From the NCBI RefSeq assembly GCF_018406605.1, contig NZ_AP024545.1, forward strand, positions 1,240,001 to 1,304,000: a DNA stretch of 64,000 nucleotides. The letters run 5' to 3'. Made by a program: the position numbers and the translations under genes. A model generated the notes under the pieces. It was not told the DNA's origin, did not search any database, and saw only the letters and a list, made by a program, of their open reading frames with translations. Within the stretch, counting starts at the first letter, position 1; the number at the start of each line of letters is the position of its first letter. The DNA is from Noviluteimonas caseinilytica (GTDB lineage: Bacteria > Pseudomonadota > Gammaproteobacteria > Xanthomonadales > Xanthomonadaceae). Shown piece by piece: positions 8,284 to 17,865 of the stretch.

Positions 8284-9039
8284 TCAGGCGTGCGGCGCGC
8301 GCCGCGACTGCAGGTGGCGCGCGTGGCGGATGAAGCGGCGCAGCACGCGCCGTGCATGCGGCGCCGCGGTGATGCTGCGCGAAAGCTGCTTCGAACAACG
8401 CCCTTCGCGCGCCAGCGCATCATGCCGCGCCTGCACGTAGCCGCGCATGTGCGTGCCGCTGAATTCGGGATGGAACTGCACACCCCACACGTGGTCGCGC
8501 CAGCGGAAGGCGTGGCAATCGTCCTGCGGCGAACGCGCGAGCACCGTGGCGCCTTCCGGCGTGCGCAACACGCTTTGCAGGTGCGTGGCCTGCGCGGGGA
8601 ATTGCAGCGGCAGGCCCGCGAACAGCGGATCGGCCTCCGCGGGCGGATGCAGCTCCAGGCCGATCGTGCCCATCTCGCGGCCGGTCGGGTTGTAGCCGAC
8701 CTCGCCACCGAGCGCGTGCGCGATCAGCTGGTGCCCGTAGCAGATGCCGAACAGCGGCAGGCCTTCGTGCGCGGCTTCGCGCAACCACTGCGCGCTGCGC
8801 TCGCTCCAGGCGTGGCGGTCGGTGACCATCGCGCCGGAGCCCGTGACGATGACGCCGGCGAAGCCCGCGCGCGGGGGCAGCGGATCGCCGCGTTCGACGT
8901 TGGCCACGATGGCCTCGTCGCGCTCCAGGCCGGCGGCGACGCGGATCCAGTGCGGGAACGTGCCGTGGCGGCGCATGGACGCCACCGGCTGGCCGGTCTC
9001 GAGGATCAGGAAGGGAAGTTTGGCGTGCGGCGCGTTCAA
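8284..9039 (-). CDS. Class I glutamine amidotransferase (GuaA-like GATase1 domain)
   Basis: This stand-alone GATase1 protein (251 residues from the suggested start) resembles the free-standing GMP-synthase-like amidotransferases. The nucleophile sits in GICYGHQ, and the His-Glu pair in FHPEFSGTHMRGY completes the triad. No synthetase domain is attached, so it may hydrolyse gamma-glutamyl compounds or supply ammonia to a partner. The start is uncertain. The homologous region begins at KLPFLILETG, and the nearest upstream initiator is a TTG at 9037-9039; another TTG lies at 9115-9117 but would overlap the glyQ promoter. Confidence 0.88.
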   Translation of the reverse strand: MNAPHAKLPFLILETGQPVASMRRHGTFPHWIRVAAGLERDEAIVANVERGDPLPPRAGFAGVIVTGSGAMVTDRHAWSERSAQWLREAAHEGLPLFGICYGHQLIAHALGGEVGYNPTGREMGTIGLELHPPAEADPLFAGLPLQFPAQATHLQSVLRTPEGATVLARSPQDDCHAFRWRDHVWGVQFHPEFSGTHMRGYVQARHDALAREGRCSKQLSRSITAAPHARRVLRRFIRHARHLQSRRAPHA

Positions 9040-9078
9040 GGCCGGGGGAAAAGCGCGTGGCGTGGCGGCGACGGCACC

Positions 9079-9084
9079 TATACT
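9079..9084 (+). promoter_or_regulatory. Candidate -10 element for glyQS
   Basis: TATACT lies 33 bases upstream of the glyQ start in a GC-rich spacer, where such a hexamer stands out. No clear -35 hexamer is present at the standard distance, so this is a weak call. Confidence 0.4.
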
Positions 9085-9116
9085 AGCCCGCTTTTCCGCG
9101 CCCGAAAGCCGACGCA

Positions 9117-10025
9117 ATGTCCGGAACCATCACTTTCCAGGCCCTGATCCAACGCCTCAATGCGTATTGGGCGGAACAAGGCTGCGTGCTGATCCAGCCG
9201 CTCGACCTCGAAGTCGGCGCCGGCACCTTCCATCCGGCCACGTTCCTGCGCGCGCTCGGCCCCGAGCCGTGGAATGCCGCCTACGTGCAGCCCTGCCGCC
9301 GTCCCGCGGACGGGCGCTACGGCGAGAACCCCAACCGCCTGCAGCGTTACTACCAGTACCAGGTGGTGATGAAGCCCAATCCCGACAACATCCAGGAGCT
9401 CTACCTCGGCTCGCTGGTGGCGCTGGGCCTTGACCCGCTGGTGCACGACCTGCGCTTCGTCGAGGACAACTGGGAATCCCCCACCCTCGGCGCATGGGGC
9501 CTGGGCTGGGAGGTCTGGCTCAACGGCATGGAAGTCACGCAGTTCACCTACTTCCAGCAGGCCGGCGGCCTGGAATGCCGCCCGGTGCTCGGCGAGATCA
9601 CCTACGGCCTCGAGCGCCTGGCGATGTACCTGCAGAACGTCGACAACGTGTTCGACCTGGTGTGGACCGTCGGCCCGCAGGGCCCGGTGTACTACCGCGA
9701 CGTGTACCACCAGAACGAAGTCGAGCAGTCGGCCTACAACTTCGAGCACGCGGACGTGGCGGAACTGTTCCATCGCTTCGACGCCTGCGAAGCCGAGGCG
9801 ATGAAGCTCGTCGAACTCGGCCTGCCGCTGCCGGCCTACGACCAGGTCTGCAAGGCCTCGCACAGCTTCAACCTGCTCGATGCGCGCCGCGCGATCTCCG
9901 TGACCGAACGCCAGCGCTACATCCTGCGCGTGCGCAAGCTGTCGCAGTCGGTGGCCGAGGCGTATTACGCGCAGCGCGAGAAGCTCGGCTTCCCGGGCCT
10001 GAAGACCGCGGAGGCCGTGCGATGA
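9117..10025 (+). CDS. glyQ: Glycine--tRNA ligase alpha subunit
   Basis: The 302-residue product is the alpha chain of the bacterial heterotetrameric glycyl-tRNA synthetase, which carries the class II catalytic core. Diagnostic segments include FQALIQRLNAYWAEQGC, the motif 2 region around YVQPCRRPADGRYGENPNRLQ, and TYGLERLAMYLQ as motif 3. It overlaps glyS by the four bases ATGA, consistent with coupled one-to-one synthesis of the two subunits. Confidence 0.98.
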   Translation: MSGTITFQALIQRLNAYWAEQGCVLIQPLDLEVGAGTFHPATFLRALGPEPWNAAYVQPCRRPADGRYGENPNRLQRYYQYQVVMKPNPDNIQELYLGSLVALGLDPLVHDLRFVEDNWESPTLGAWGLGWEVWLNGMEVTQFTYFQQAGGLECRPVLGEITYGLERLAMYLQNVDNVFDLVWTVGPQGPVYYRDVYHQNEVEQSAYNFEHADVAELFHRFDACEAEAMKLVELGLPLPAYDQVCKASHSFNLLDARRAISVTERQRYILRVRKLSQSVAEAYYAQREKLGFPGLKTAEAVR

Positions 10026-12118
10026 GCGCCGTGCACCTTCCGCTGCTGATCGAGCTGGGCACCGAAGAACTGCCCGTCAACGCGTTGCCGGGCCTGGCGC
10101 AGGCCTTGTTCGACAACGTCATCGACGGGTTGTCGAAGCGTGGCATCGCATTCGATCGCGGCGACGCCAAGCCGCTGTATTCGCCGCGCCGCCTCGCCGT
10201 GCTGTTGCCGGGCGTGGCCGTGGGCCAGGACGAACAGCGCAGCGAAGTGCTGGGCCCGTACCTCAACGTCGCGCTCGATGCCGACGGCCAGCCCACGCGC
10301 GCGCTGCAAGGTTTCGCGCAGAAGGCCGGCGTGGAATGGACCGCGCTGGAACGCACCAGCGACGCGAAGGGCGAGCGTTTCGTCCATCGCGCGGTGAAGC
10401 CGGGCGCGCAGACCGCCACGCTGCTGCCGGAAGTCGTGCGCGAAGCCATTGCCGCGATGCCGATCCCCAAGCCGATGCGCTGGGGCGCGCACACGCATGC
10501 GTTCGCGCGGCCGGTGCACTGGCTGGTGCTGCTGCTGGGTGCGGACGTCATCGAAGGCGAAGTCCTCGGCGTGAATGCCGGGCGCAATTCCCGCGGCCAT
10601 CGCTTCCTGCACGACAAGCCCGTGTGGATCGGCGCGCCCGGCGATTACGTGGATGCGCTGCGCGGTGCGAAGGTGCTGGTGGATCCGGACGAGCGCCGTT
10701 CGCAGATCGTGCGCGAAGTCGAACACGCCGCCGCGCAGGCGGGCGGAACCGCGCGCATCGACGACACCAACCTGGCGCAGGTCAATTGCCTGGTGGAATG
10801 GCCCAGCGCGGTGCTGTGCGACTTCGAAGCGGAATTCCTCGCCGTGCCGCAGGAAGCGTTGGTCGCGACGATGGAAGCCAACCAGAAGTTCTTCCCGGTG
10901 CTCGACGGCGACGGCAAGCTCACGCCGCACTTCATCGGCATCGCCAACATCGTGTCGAAGGACGTCGCGCAGGTCCGCAAGGGCTACGAACGCGTGATCC
11001 GCCCGCGCTTCGCCGATGCCAAGTTCTTCTTCGCCGAAGACATGAAGCAGGGCCTGGCGTCGATGCACGACGGCCTGCGCACGGTGACGTACCAGGCCAG
11101 GCTCGGTTCGGTCGCGGACAAGGTCGCGCGCGTCGCGGCGCTGGCCGAAGGCATCGCGCGCGATGCGGGCGCCGATGCTACGCAGGCGCGCCGCGCCGCC
11201 GAACTGTCGAAGGCCGACCTGCAGTCGCGCCTCGTGAATGAATTCCCGGAATTGCAGGGCATCGCCGGCCGTTATTACGCCGCGGTGGAAGGCGAACCGG
11301 TCGCTGTCGCCAATGCGATCGACGAGGCCTACATGCCGCGCTTCGCGGGCGATGCGGTGGCGCCGTCGATGCTGGGCCGCGTGCTCGCGATCGCCGAGCG
11401 ACTGGACACGCTGGCCGGCGGTTTCGCCGCGGGGCTCAAGCCCACCGGCAACAAGGATGCGTTCGCGCTGCGGCGCAATGCGCTGGGCCTGGCGCGCACG
11501 TTGATCGAAGGGGGGCTGGACCTGGACCTCGTGCGCCTGCTCGAACGCGCGCGCGATGGCGTCGGCGCCGTGCCCGGCGAAAAGGGCGCGACCACGACGG
11601 CCGACGTCAACGAGCTGATGGAGTTCATCGTCGACCGCCTGCGCGCGTACTACGCCGACCAGGGCGTGCCGCCGCAGCAGTTCGAAGCGGTCGCCGCGCT
11701 GCGGCCGGTGTCGCTGCTCGACTTCGACCGCCGCCTGCGCGCGATCGCGGAATTCGCGACCTTGCCGGAAGCCGGCGCGCTCGCCGCCGCCAACAAGCGC
11801 ATCCGCAACATCCTGCGCAAGGTGGAAGGCGACGTGCCCTCGCGCGTGGATGCGGCGCTGTATTCCGAAGCGGCCGAGCGCGATCTCGGCCAGGCCGTCG
11901 ATGCGGCGATCACCGACACCGACGCGTCGCTCCAGTCGCGCGATTACGTCTCGGTGCTCGGCCGCCTGGCGCGCCTGCGTCCGCAGGTGGATGCGTTCTT
12001 CGACGGCGTGATGGTGAACGTCGACGACGTGGCCGTGCGCAACAACCGGCTGGCGTTGCTGCAGCGCCTGTCGGATCGCCTGGGCAGCGTGGCGGCGATC
12101 GAGCACCTCTCGACGTAA
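10022..12118 (+). CDS. glyS: Glycine--tRNA ligase beta subunit
   Basis: The 698-residue beta subunit binds tRNA-Gly and has a C-terminal DALR-type anticodon-binding domain. The N-terminus LLIELGTEELPVNALPGLAQ is the family signature, and MRWGAHTHAFARPVHWLV and NQKFFPVLD are well conserved. The start ATG overlaps the glyQ stop codon. The length is slightly above the E. coli protein (689 residues). Together with glyQ it forms a complete enzyme. Confidence 0.98.
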   Translation: MSAVHLPLLIELGTEELPVNALPGLAQALFDNVIDGLSKRGIAFDRGDAKPLYSPRRLAVLLPGVAVGQDEQRSEVLGPYLNVALDADGQPTRALQGFAQKAGVEWTALERTSDAKGERFVHRAVKPGAQTATLLPEVVREAIAAMPIPKPMRWGAHTHAFARPVHWLVLLLGADVIEGEVLGVNAGRNSRGHRFLHDKPVWIGAPGDYVDALRGAKVLVDPDERRSQIVREVEHAAAQAGGTARIDDTNLAQVNCLVEWPSAVLCDFEAEFLAVPQEALVATMEANQKFFPVLDGDGKLTPHFIGIANIVSKDVAQVRKGYERVIRPRFADAKFFFAEDMKQGLASMHDGLRTVTYQARLGSVADKVARVAALAEGIARDAGADATQARRAAELSKADLQSRLVNEFPELQGIAGRYYAAVEGEPVAVANAIDEAYMPRFAGDAVAPSMLGRVLAIAERLDTLAGGFAAGLKPTGNKDAFALRRNALGLARTLIEGGLDLDLVRLLERARDGVGAVPGEKGATTTADVNELMEFIVDRLRAYYADQGVPPQQFEAVAALRPVSLLDFDRRLRAIAEFATLPEAGALAAANKRIRNILRKVEGDVPSRVDAALYSEAAERDLGQAVDAAITDTDASLQSRDYVSVLGRLARLRPQVDAFFDGVMVNVDDVAVRNNRLALLQRLSDRLGSVAAIEHLST

Positions 12119-12174
12119 GCCCCCGGGGGCGTGTGATCGCGGCAAGGACAAGCCCACCGGGTATCCTGCCGCCA

Positions 12175-13962
12175 ATGCCCCCGGTCCCCCGCCCGGTTTT
12201 CGCACGCCTTTGCCTCGCCGCGCTCCTCGCGAGCGTGGTGCTGCCCGCGTGGGCGGCCAAGGTCGCGCAGGTGCAGGTGAAAGGCCTGGATCCGGCGATG
12301 ACCGAGAACGTGCGCGGCTCGCTGTCGCTGGTGGATGCCATCGGCAAGGACGTCTCGGGCCGCCGCCTCGCCTATCTCGTGCGCGAGGCAGAAGCCGAAA
12401 CGCGCGAAGCCCTCGAACCCTTCGGTTACTACTCGCCGGTCATCGACGTGCAGCGCACGCGCGGCGCGGACGATGCGCCGGTCACCGTCACGATCACCGT
12501 GCAGCCCGGCACGCCGGTGCGCGTGCGCAACAGCGACGTGGGCATCTCGGGCGACGGCGCCAGCGACCATTACCTCAGCGCAGAGATCGCAGCGTTCAAG
12601 CCGAAGCACGGCGATGTGTTCGAACACGTCGTGTACGAGGACTCCAAGGCGCGCATCACGCGGCGCCTGGCCGAACGCGGGTACTTCGACGCGGACTTCG
12701 CCACGCGCAAGGTGGAGGTCACGCGCGCCGACCACGCGGCCGACATCTCGCTGCGCTGGACCAGCGGCCGCCGCTACGACATGGGCGTGATCGGCTTCGA
12801 CCAGAAACCGAAGCGCGTGGTGCGCGACAGCCTGCTGCAGAAACTCGTGTACTGGAAACCCGGCGAGTACTACCACCAGGGCCGACTGGATCGCCTGCGC
12901 AAGTCGCTCACGTCGCTGGATTACTTCTCGCGCATCGAGATCCAGCCGCGGCCCGAAGATGCCGTGGACGGCCAGGTGCCGGTGGACGTGCACCTCACGC
13001 CGGCCAAGCGCGACATCTACACCGCCGGCGTGAGCTACGGCACCGACAGCGGCGGCGGCGTGCGCCTGGGCCTGGAGCGCCGTTACGTCAACGATCGCGG
13101 CCACAAGCTGCTCGCGCAGATCGACTACGCGACGCGCCGCAAGACCGCGACGGTGCAGTACCGCGTGCCCGCGTTCCTGTGGCTCGACGGTTGGTACACC
13201 GCCAGCCTGCAGGCGGCGGACGAACAGACCGACGACTCGGACACGCGCCGCCTCGAACTCGTGGGCAGCCGCAGCGGCGAGGTCAACAAGTACCTGACCG
13301 CGGTCGTCGCGTTGCACGTGCTGCGCGAGCGCTGGCGATTCCTGTCTTCGGACCCGCTGGCGCCGATCGAGGACTACAAGTACGCATCGATGCTGTTCCC
13401 GTCGGTGAGCGCGGAATACATCGACGCCGACGATCGCCTGTATCCGCGCCGCGCGCTCGGCGGCACGGTGCTGCTGCGCGGCGCGGTGGAAGGCGTCGCG
13501 TCGGACGCGACGTTCGTGCAGATCCACACGACGGCGCGCTGGTTCCATGGCCTGGGGCCCACCGATCGCCTGCTCGTGCGCGGCGAACTCGGGCACACCT
13601 TCACCAACGCGCTCGTCGAGATGCCGTTGAGCCTGCGCTTCTTCGCCGGCGGCGATCGCAGCGTGCGCGGCTACGGCTGGCGCGAGATCGGCCCGCGCAA
13701 CGGCGACCTGGCCACCGGCGCGAAGAACGTCATCACCGGCAGCATCGAATACGAACGCTACTTCACGAAGGAATGGGGCGGCGCGGTGTTCGTCGATACC
13801 GGTGATGCGTTCGACAGCGAGAAGCCGGACTTCCACACCGGCGTCGGCATCGGCGTGCGCTGGCGCTCGCCGGTGGGCCCGGTGCGCGTGGACGTCGCGC
13901 GCGGATTGAACGGACCCGATGCGGGCTTCACGCTGCACTTCAACATCGGGGCGGACCTGTGA
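12175..13962 (+). CDS. tamA: Outer-membrane translocation and assembly module TamA
   Basis: This is a 595-residue Omp85-family protein. A signal peptide (about residues 1-28, ending WAA) is followed by POTRA-type repeats and a C-terminal 16-strand beta-barrel. Barrel landmarks are the FFAGGDRSVRGYGWREIGPRN segment (the conserved RGY/F loop) and the last strand with GPVRVDVARGLN and a terminal aromatic-rich end. TamA works with inner-membrane-anchored TamB to move proteins or phospholipids to the outer membrane. The ATG was chosen over an in-frame GTG 42 bases upstream because it gives a proper signal peptide. A TATCCT box sits only 9 bases before the start. Confidence 0.93.
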   Translation: MPPVPRPVFARLCLAALLASVVLPAWAAKVAQVQVKGLDPAMTENVRGSLSLVDAIGKDVSGRRLAYLVREAEAETREALEPFGYYSPVIDVQRTRGADDAPVTVTITVQPGTPVRVRNSDVGISGDGASDHYLSAEIAAFKPKHGDVFEHVVYEDSKARITRRLAERGYFDADFATRKVEVTRADHAADISLRWTSGRRYDMGVIGFDQKPKRVVRDSLLQKLVYWKPGEYYHQGRLDRLRKSLTSLDYFSRIEIQPRPEDAVDGQVPVDVHLTPAKRDIYTAGVSYGTDSGGGVRLGLERRYVNDRGHKLLAQIDYATRRKTATVQYRVPAFLWLDGWYTASLQAADEQTDDSDTRRLELVGSRSGEVNKYLTAVVALHVLRERWRFLSSDPLAPIEDYKYASMLFPSVSAEYIDADDRLYPRRALGGTVLLRGAVEGVASDATFVQIHTTARWFHGLGPTDRLLVRGELGHTFTNALVEMPLSLRFFAGGDRSVRGYGWREIGPRNGDLATGAKNVITGSIEYERYFTKEWGGAVFVDTGDAFDSEKPDFHTGVGIGVRWRSPVGPVRVDVARGLNGPDAGFTLHFNIGADL

Positions 13963-16900
13963 GGGGCGTGCCGCTCACGCCGGAACAGCGCGCGCAGCGC
14001 ACGGCGGCGCGCAAGGCGCTGGCGCGGCGGGTGGCGATCCGCTCGTCGATCCTGGCGCTCGCGCTCGGCGTCGTGGTGGTCGCCTTGCTGTACTGGTTGC
14101 TCACGACGATCGGCGGGCGCGATGTGTTGCTGTCGCAGATCGTGTCGCGGTTGCCGCCGGGGGCGACGCTGACGTGGACGAGCGCGGAGGGGCCGGCGTC
14201 CGGGCCGCTGACGTTGCACGGCGTGCGTTTTGCTTACGCATCCGATCCGAAGCAGCCCGCGAAGCGCATGGTGTTCACCGCGCAGACGCTGGTGCTCGAT
14301 CCCGCATTGCGTCCGCTGCTGGGGCGCACGCTGCGGCTCGACGCACTCGACGTGCGCGGTGCGACGCTCGACCTGCCGGTGAGTGACGAACCGTTCCAGT
14401 TCCCGCGCTGGCCCGAATCCCTGCCGCACATCGCGCCGCCGATGGCGCTGATCGCCGACACGATCCGCATCGATGGCTTCCGCGTGTCGCAGGAAGGCGC
14501 GCCCCTGATCGACATCCGCAGCGCGCGCGCCGGCCTGCAGGCATCGCAAGGACGCCTGCATGTCGAACACCTGACGGTGGACAGCGACCGCGGCCACTTC
14601 ACGCTGCACGGCGATTACGTGCCGCGCCAGCGCTACCGCACCGACCTCCTCGCCACCGCGGTGTTGCCTGCACCGGCGGGTTCGACGGCGCCGCGCCTTG
14701 CGATGGTCGCGCGCGGGGATGTCGCGCGCCTGGACGTCGCGATCGCAGGCCGCGCCCCGGCGCCGCTGCGCGCCACGCTGGTGCTGCGCGGCGAACCCGA
14801 TCCGCGCTGGCATGTCCGCGCGGTCGCGTCGGCGTTCGATCCCGCGGTGTTCACCGGCGCGCCGCCCGCGGCGGAACCGTATGCGTTCGACCTGATCGCC
14901 GACGGCACCGGCGGACGCGCGCGCGTGCAGGGACACGTCGTGCAAGGCGACATGCGCATCGATGTGCAACCGTCGAACGTGCGCCTGGAAGATCGCGTGC
15001 TCACCGTCGAACCGCTGGTGATCGATGCGCTGCAAGGCCGCGCGACGTTGCGCGGTTACGCGGACCTGCGCGATGCGGCGCGGCGCGTGCTGCGCTTCTC
15101 GGTGAATGCGCGCGGCTTCCGCTGGGGCGGCACGCCGACGGCGCCGGCGGTGATCGGCGATGCGGACTTCGGTGTTGCCGGCCGGCTGGAATCCTGGGCC
15201 GCGATCGGCAATGCAAGGTTGCTGCGCGAGGATCGTCGCGCGACGGTGCAGTTCGATGCGCGCGGCGACACGACGCACGCGTTGCTGCGCAAGCTCGACG
15301 CGCAGATGCCGGAGGGCACGCTGGAGGCGAATGGCGACGTGCATTGGTCGCCGGCGCTGGCGTGGCAATTCGACGCGCAGCTGGCGGGCTTCGATCCGGG
15401 CTATTTCGTGCCGGACTTCCCGGGCCGCATCGAGGGCACGCTGGAGACGCGGGGCCGCGCACGCAAGGGCGGCGGTTTCGATGCCACGCTCGATGCACCG
15501 CAACTGCGCGGCACCTTGCGCGGGCGCGCGCTGGATGCGCATGCCAACGTCGCGATGCACGGCGACGAGTTCGAAGGCGACGTGGTGCTCTCGCTCGGCG
15601 GCAGCCATGCGAGCGCGAAGGGCACGTACGGCCGCACGCTGTCGCTGGATGCGAAGTTCGATCCGTTGCGCCTCGACGACCTGTTGCCTGGCGCCGGCGG
15701 CGCACTGCGCGGCACCGCCACGCTGCGCGGCGCGCGCGATGCGCCCGACATCGCCGCCGACCTCGACGGCACCGGCCTGCACTGGGGCGACTGGCGCGCC
15801 GGCACGTTGCGCGCACATGGTCGCCTGCCGTGGCGCAACGGCGCCGGCACGCTGCACGTGGAAGCGGCGGACGTGCAGGCGGGCCTTGCGATCGACCGCG
15901 CGGTGATCGATGCGCGCGGTGCGTTCGAACGGCTCTCGCTGGATGCGAGCATCGCCGCGCCGATGGTGCAGGCCACGCTCTCCGGTGATGCGGTCAAGCG
16001 CGGCGCGCAATGGAGCGGCACGCTCGCATCCCTGCGGCTCGCGCCGGCAAAGGGCGGTCCATGGACGCTCGACCACGCGGCGCAATGGCGCTGGGATGGT
16101 CGCAACGGCGCGTTGTCGAATGCGTGCCTCAACGCGGCCGGCGGCGGCAGCCTGTGCGCGAACGCGGACTGGCCGCGCCATGGCCTCGACGTCCGCGCCG
16201 ATCGCTTGCCGCTCACGCTCGCGACCCCATGGCTGCCCGAACGCACCGACGGCCGCCCGTGGCTGCTGCATGGCGAGATCGCGCTCGTCGGCCAGGTGCG
16301 ACCCGTCGGCAACGCATGGCGCGGCACCGCGCGCGTCACGTCCGTCGACGGCGGCATGAAGAACAGCGAGCGTTCGCGTCGCGACCTGCTCTCGTACCAG
16401 GACCTGTCGCTCGACGCGCAATTCGATCCGCAACGCATCTCCGTCGTCGTCGGCGCGCGCGTCAACGAAGACGGCCGCCTCGACGCGCGCATCGCCACCG
16501 GCTGGGACGATTACGCACCGCTCGATGGCGACATCGCGATCCGCACCGACGCACTGACGTGGATGGAGCTGCTTTCCCCCGACATCGTCGAGCCCACCGG
16601 CCTGCTGGAAGGCCACGTCGCATTGGGCGGCACCCGCGCGCAACCCTCGCTCGGCGGGCAGGCGCACCTGTCGAACTTCGCGACCGAGTTGCCTGCGCTC
16701 GCGATCGCGTTGTCGGATGGCGACGTGCGCCTGGATGCGCAACCCGACGGCACCGCGCGCATCAATGGCAGCCTGCATTCGGGCGAAGGCACGCTGCGGC
16801 TCGACGGCACGCTGGGCTGGCGCGGCGAAGACACGCCGCTGGTGCTCAACGTCACCGGGCAGAACGTGCTCGCCGCCGATACGCGCGACCTGCGTGCGGT

Positions 16901-17777
16901 GATCGATCCGAACGTCGTGGTGCGTTATGCAGCGGGCAAGCCGCTCGAAGTGACGGGCACGGTGCGCGTGCCGTCGGCGCGGCTCGACCTGGAACGCCTC
17001 GACAGCGGCACGGCGAGTTCACCCGATGTCGTCGTGCTGGATCCCGCCGATCCCGAACGACAGGTCGCAACCCCGGTCGCGCTCGATCTCACGCTGGTGC
17101 TGCCGGAGGACGCGGTCGCGTTGTCGGGCTTCGGGCTCACGGGCGCGCTCGATGGCCAGCTGCACGTGCGCCAGCGCCCGGGCACCGAGATGATCGCCAG
17201 CGGCACGCTCGATGTGTCGGGGCGCTACAAGGCGTACGGCCAGGAGCTCGAGATCTCGCGCGGTGAACTCACCTGGTCGAATTCCGCGATCGCCAACCCG
17301 CTGCTCGACATCCGCGCCGAACGCCAGGTCGGCGACATCACCGCCGGCATCCAGGTGCGCGGGCGCGCGACGGCGCCGCAGGCGGAGGTGTGGTCGGATC
17401 CGGCGATGGACGAATCCGAAGCGCTGTCGTATCTCGCCCTCGGCCGCCCCATCAGCACGGCGAGCAACGAGGAAGGCAAGCAGTTGAATGCCGCGTCCGC
17501 GGCGTTGTCCGCCGGCGGCAGCCTGCTGGCGTCGCAACTCGGTGCGCGCATCGGCCTGGACGATGCCGGGGTGATGGATTCGCGCACCTTGGGCGGCAGT
17601 GTGTTCGGCGTGGGCAAGTACCTCTCGCCGAAGTTGTACGTCGGCTACGGCGTGTCGCTGCTCGGCACCGGCCAGGTGCTCACGCTGAAGTACCTGCTGC
17701 GCAAGGGCTTCGACATCCAGATCGAGTCGAGCACGGTCGAGAACCGCGGCTCGGTGAACTGGCGGAAGGAGAAGTAA
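13959..17777 (+). CDS. tamB: Translocation and assembly module protein TamB
   Basis: This very long protein (1272 residues) has one N-terminal transmembrane anchor (about residues 28-50, ILALALGVVVVALLYWLL). An extended beta-taco/AsmA-like periplasmic body follows, and the conserved TamB C-terminal (DUF490) domain includes AEVWSDPAMDESEALSYLALGRP. It bridges the periplasm and docks on TamA. The GTG start overlaps the tamA stop (GTGA), so the two are coupled. Like E. coli TamB (about 1250 residues), it appears full-length. Confidence 0.95.
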   Translation: MRGVPLTPEQRAQRTAARKALARRVAIRSSILALALGVVVVALLYWLLTTIGGRDVLLSQIVSRLPPGATLTWTSAEGPASGPLTLHGVRFAYASDPKQPAKRMVFTAQTLVLDPALRPLLGRTLRLDALDVRGATLDLPVSDEPFQFPRWPESLPHIAPPMALIADTIRIDGFRVSQEGAPLIDIRSARAGLQASQGRLHVEHLTVDSDRGHFTLHGDYVPRQRYRTDLLATAVLPAPAGSTAPRLAMVARGDVARLDVAIAGRAPAPLRATLVLRGEPDPRWHVRAVASAFDPAVFTGAPPAAEPYAFDLIADGTGGRARVQGHVVQGDMRIDVQPSNVRLEDRVLTVEPLVIDALQGRATLRGYADLRDAARRVLRFSVNARGFRWGGTPTAPAVIGDADFGVAGRLESWAAIGNARLLREDRRATVQFDARGDTTHALLRKLDAQMPEGTLEANGDVHWSPALAWQFDAQLAGFDPGYFVPDFPGRIEGTLETRGRARKGGGFDATLDAPQLRGTLRGRALDAHANVAMHGDEFEGDVVLSLGGSHASAKGTYGRTLSLDAKFDPLRLDDLLPGAGGALRGTATLRGARDAPDIAADLDGTGLHWGDWRAGTLRAHGRLPWRNGAGTLHVEAADVQAGLAIDRAVIDARGAFERLSLDASIAAPMVQATLSGDAVKRGAQWSGTLASLRLAPAKGGPWTLDHAAQWRWDGRNGALSNACLNAAGGGSLCANADWPRHGLDVRADRLPLTLATPWLPERTDGRPWLLHGEIALVGQVRPVGNAWRGTARVTSVDGGMKNSERSRRDLLSYQDLSLDAQFDPQRISVVVGARVNEDGRLDARIATGWDDYAPLDGDIAIRTDALTWMELLSPDIVEPTGLLEGHVALGGTRAQPSLGGQAHLSNFATELPALAIALSDGDVRLDAQPDGTARINGSLHSGEGTLRLDGTLGWRGEDTPLVLNVTGQNVLAADTRDLRAVIDPNVVVRYAAGKPLEVTGTVRVPSARLDLERLDSGTASSPDVVVLDPADPERQVATPVALDLTLVLPEDAVALSGFGLTGALDGQLHVRQRPGTEMIASGTLDVSGRYKAYGQELEISRGELTWSNSAIANPLLDIRAERQVGDITAGIQVRGRATAPQAEVWSDPAMDESEALSYLALGRPISTASNEEGKQLNAASAALSAGGSLLASQLGARIGLDDAGVMDSRTLGGSVFGVGKYLSPKLYVGYGVSLLGTGQVLTLKYLLRKGFDIQIESSTVENRGSVNWRKEK

Positions 17778-17783
17778 CCGCGC

Positions 17784-17816
17784 AAAGAAAGACCCCGGAC
17801 CTTGCGGCCCGGGGTC
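17784..17816 (-). terminator. Rho-independent terminator of the M4 protease gene
   Basis: Read on the minus strand, an 8-bp GACCCCGG/CCGGGGTC stem with a 10-base loop is followed by TTTCTTT. It lies between convergent tamB and the protease gene. On the plus strand there is no T-run, so it mainly serves the protease. A second small palindrome, CGGATCC-TTG-GGATCCG, sits beside it at 17821-17837. Confidence 0.75.
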
Positions 17817-17865
17817 GAAGCGGATCCTTGGGATCCGCAGGAGTTGCGTTGGATTTGTTATCCGA

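Noticed and set aside
12119..12130. Palindrome GCCCCCGGGGGC after glyS
   Set aside because: It has no spacer for a loop and no T-run; it is likely an accident of base composition.
13758..16778. Very long open frame antisense to tamA/tamB
   Set aside because: High GC content creates long open frames on the opposite strand. The product has no recognisable domain and the tamB frame has clear homology.
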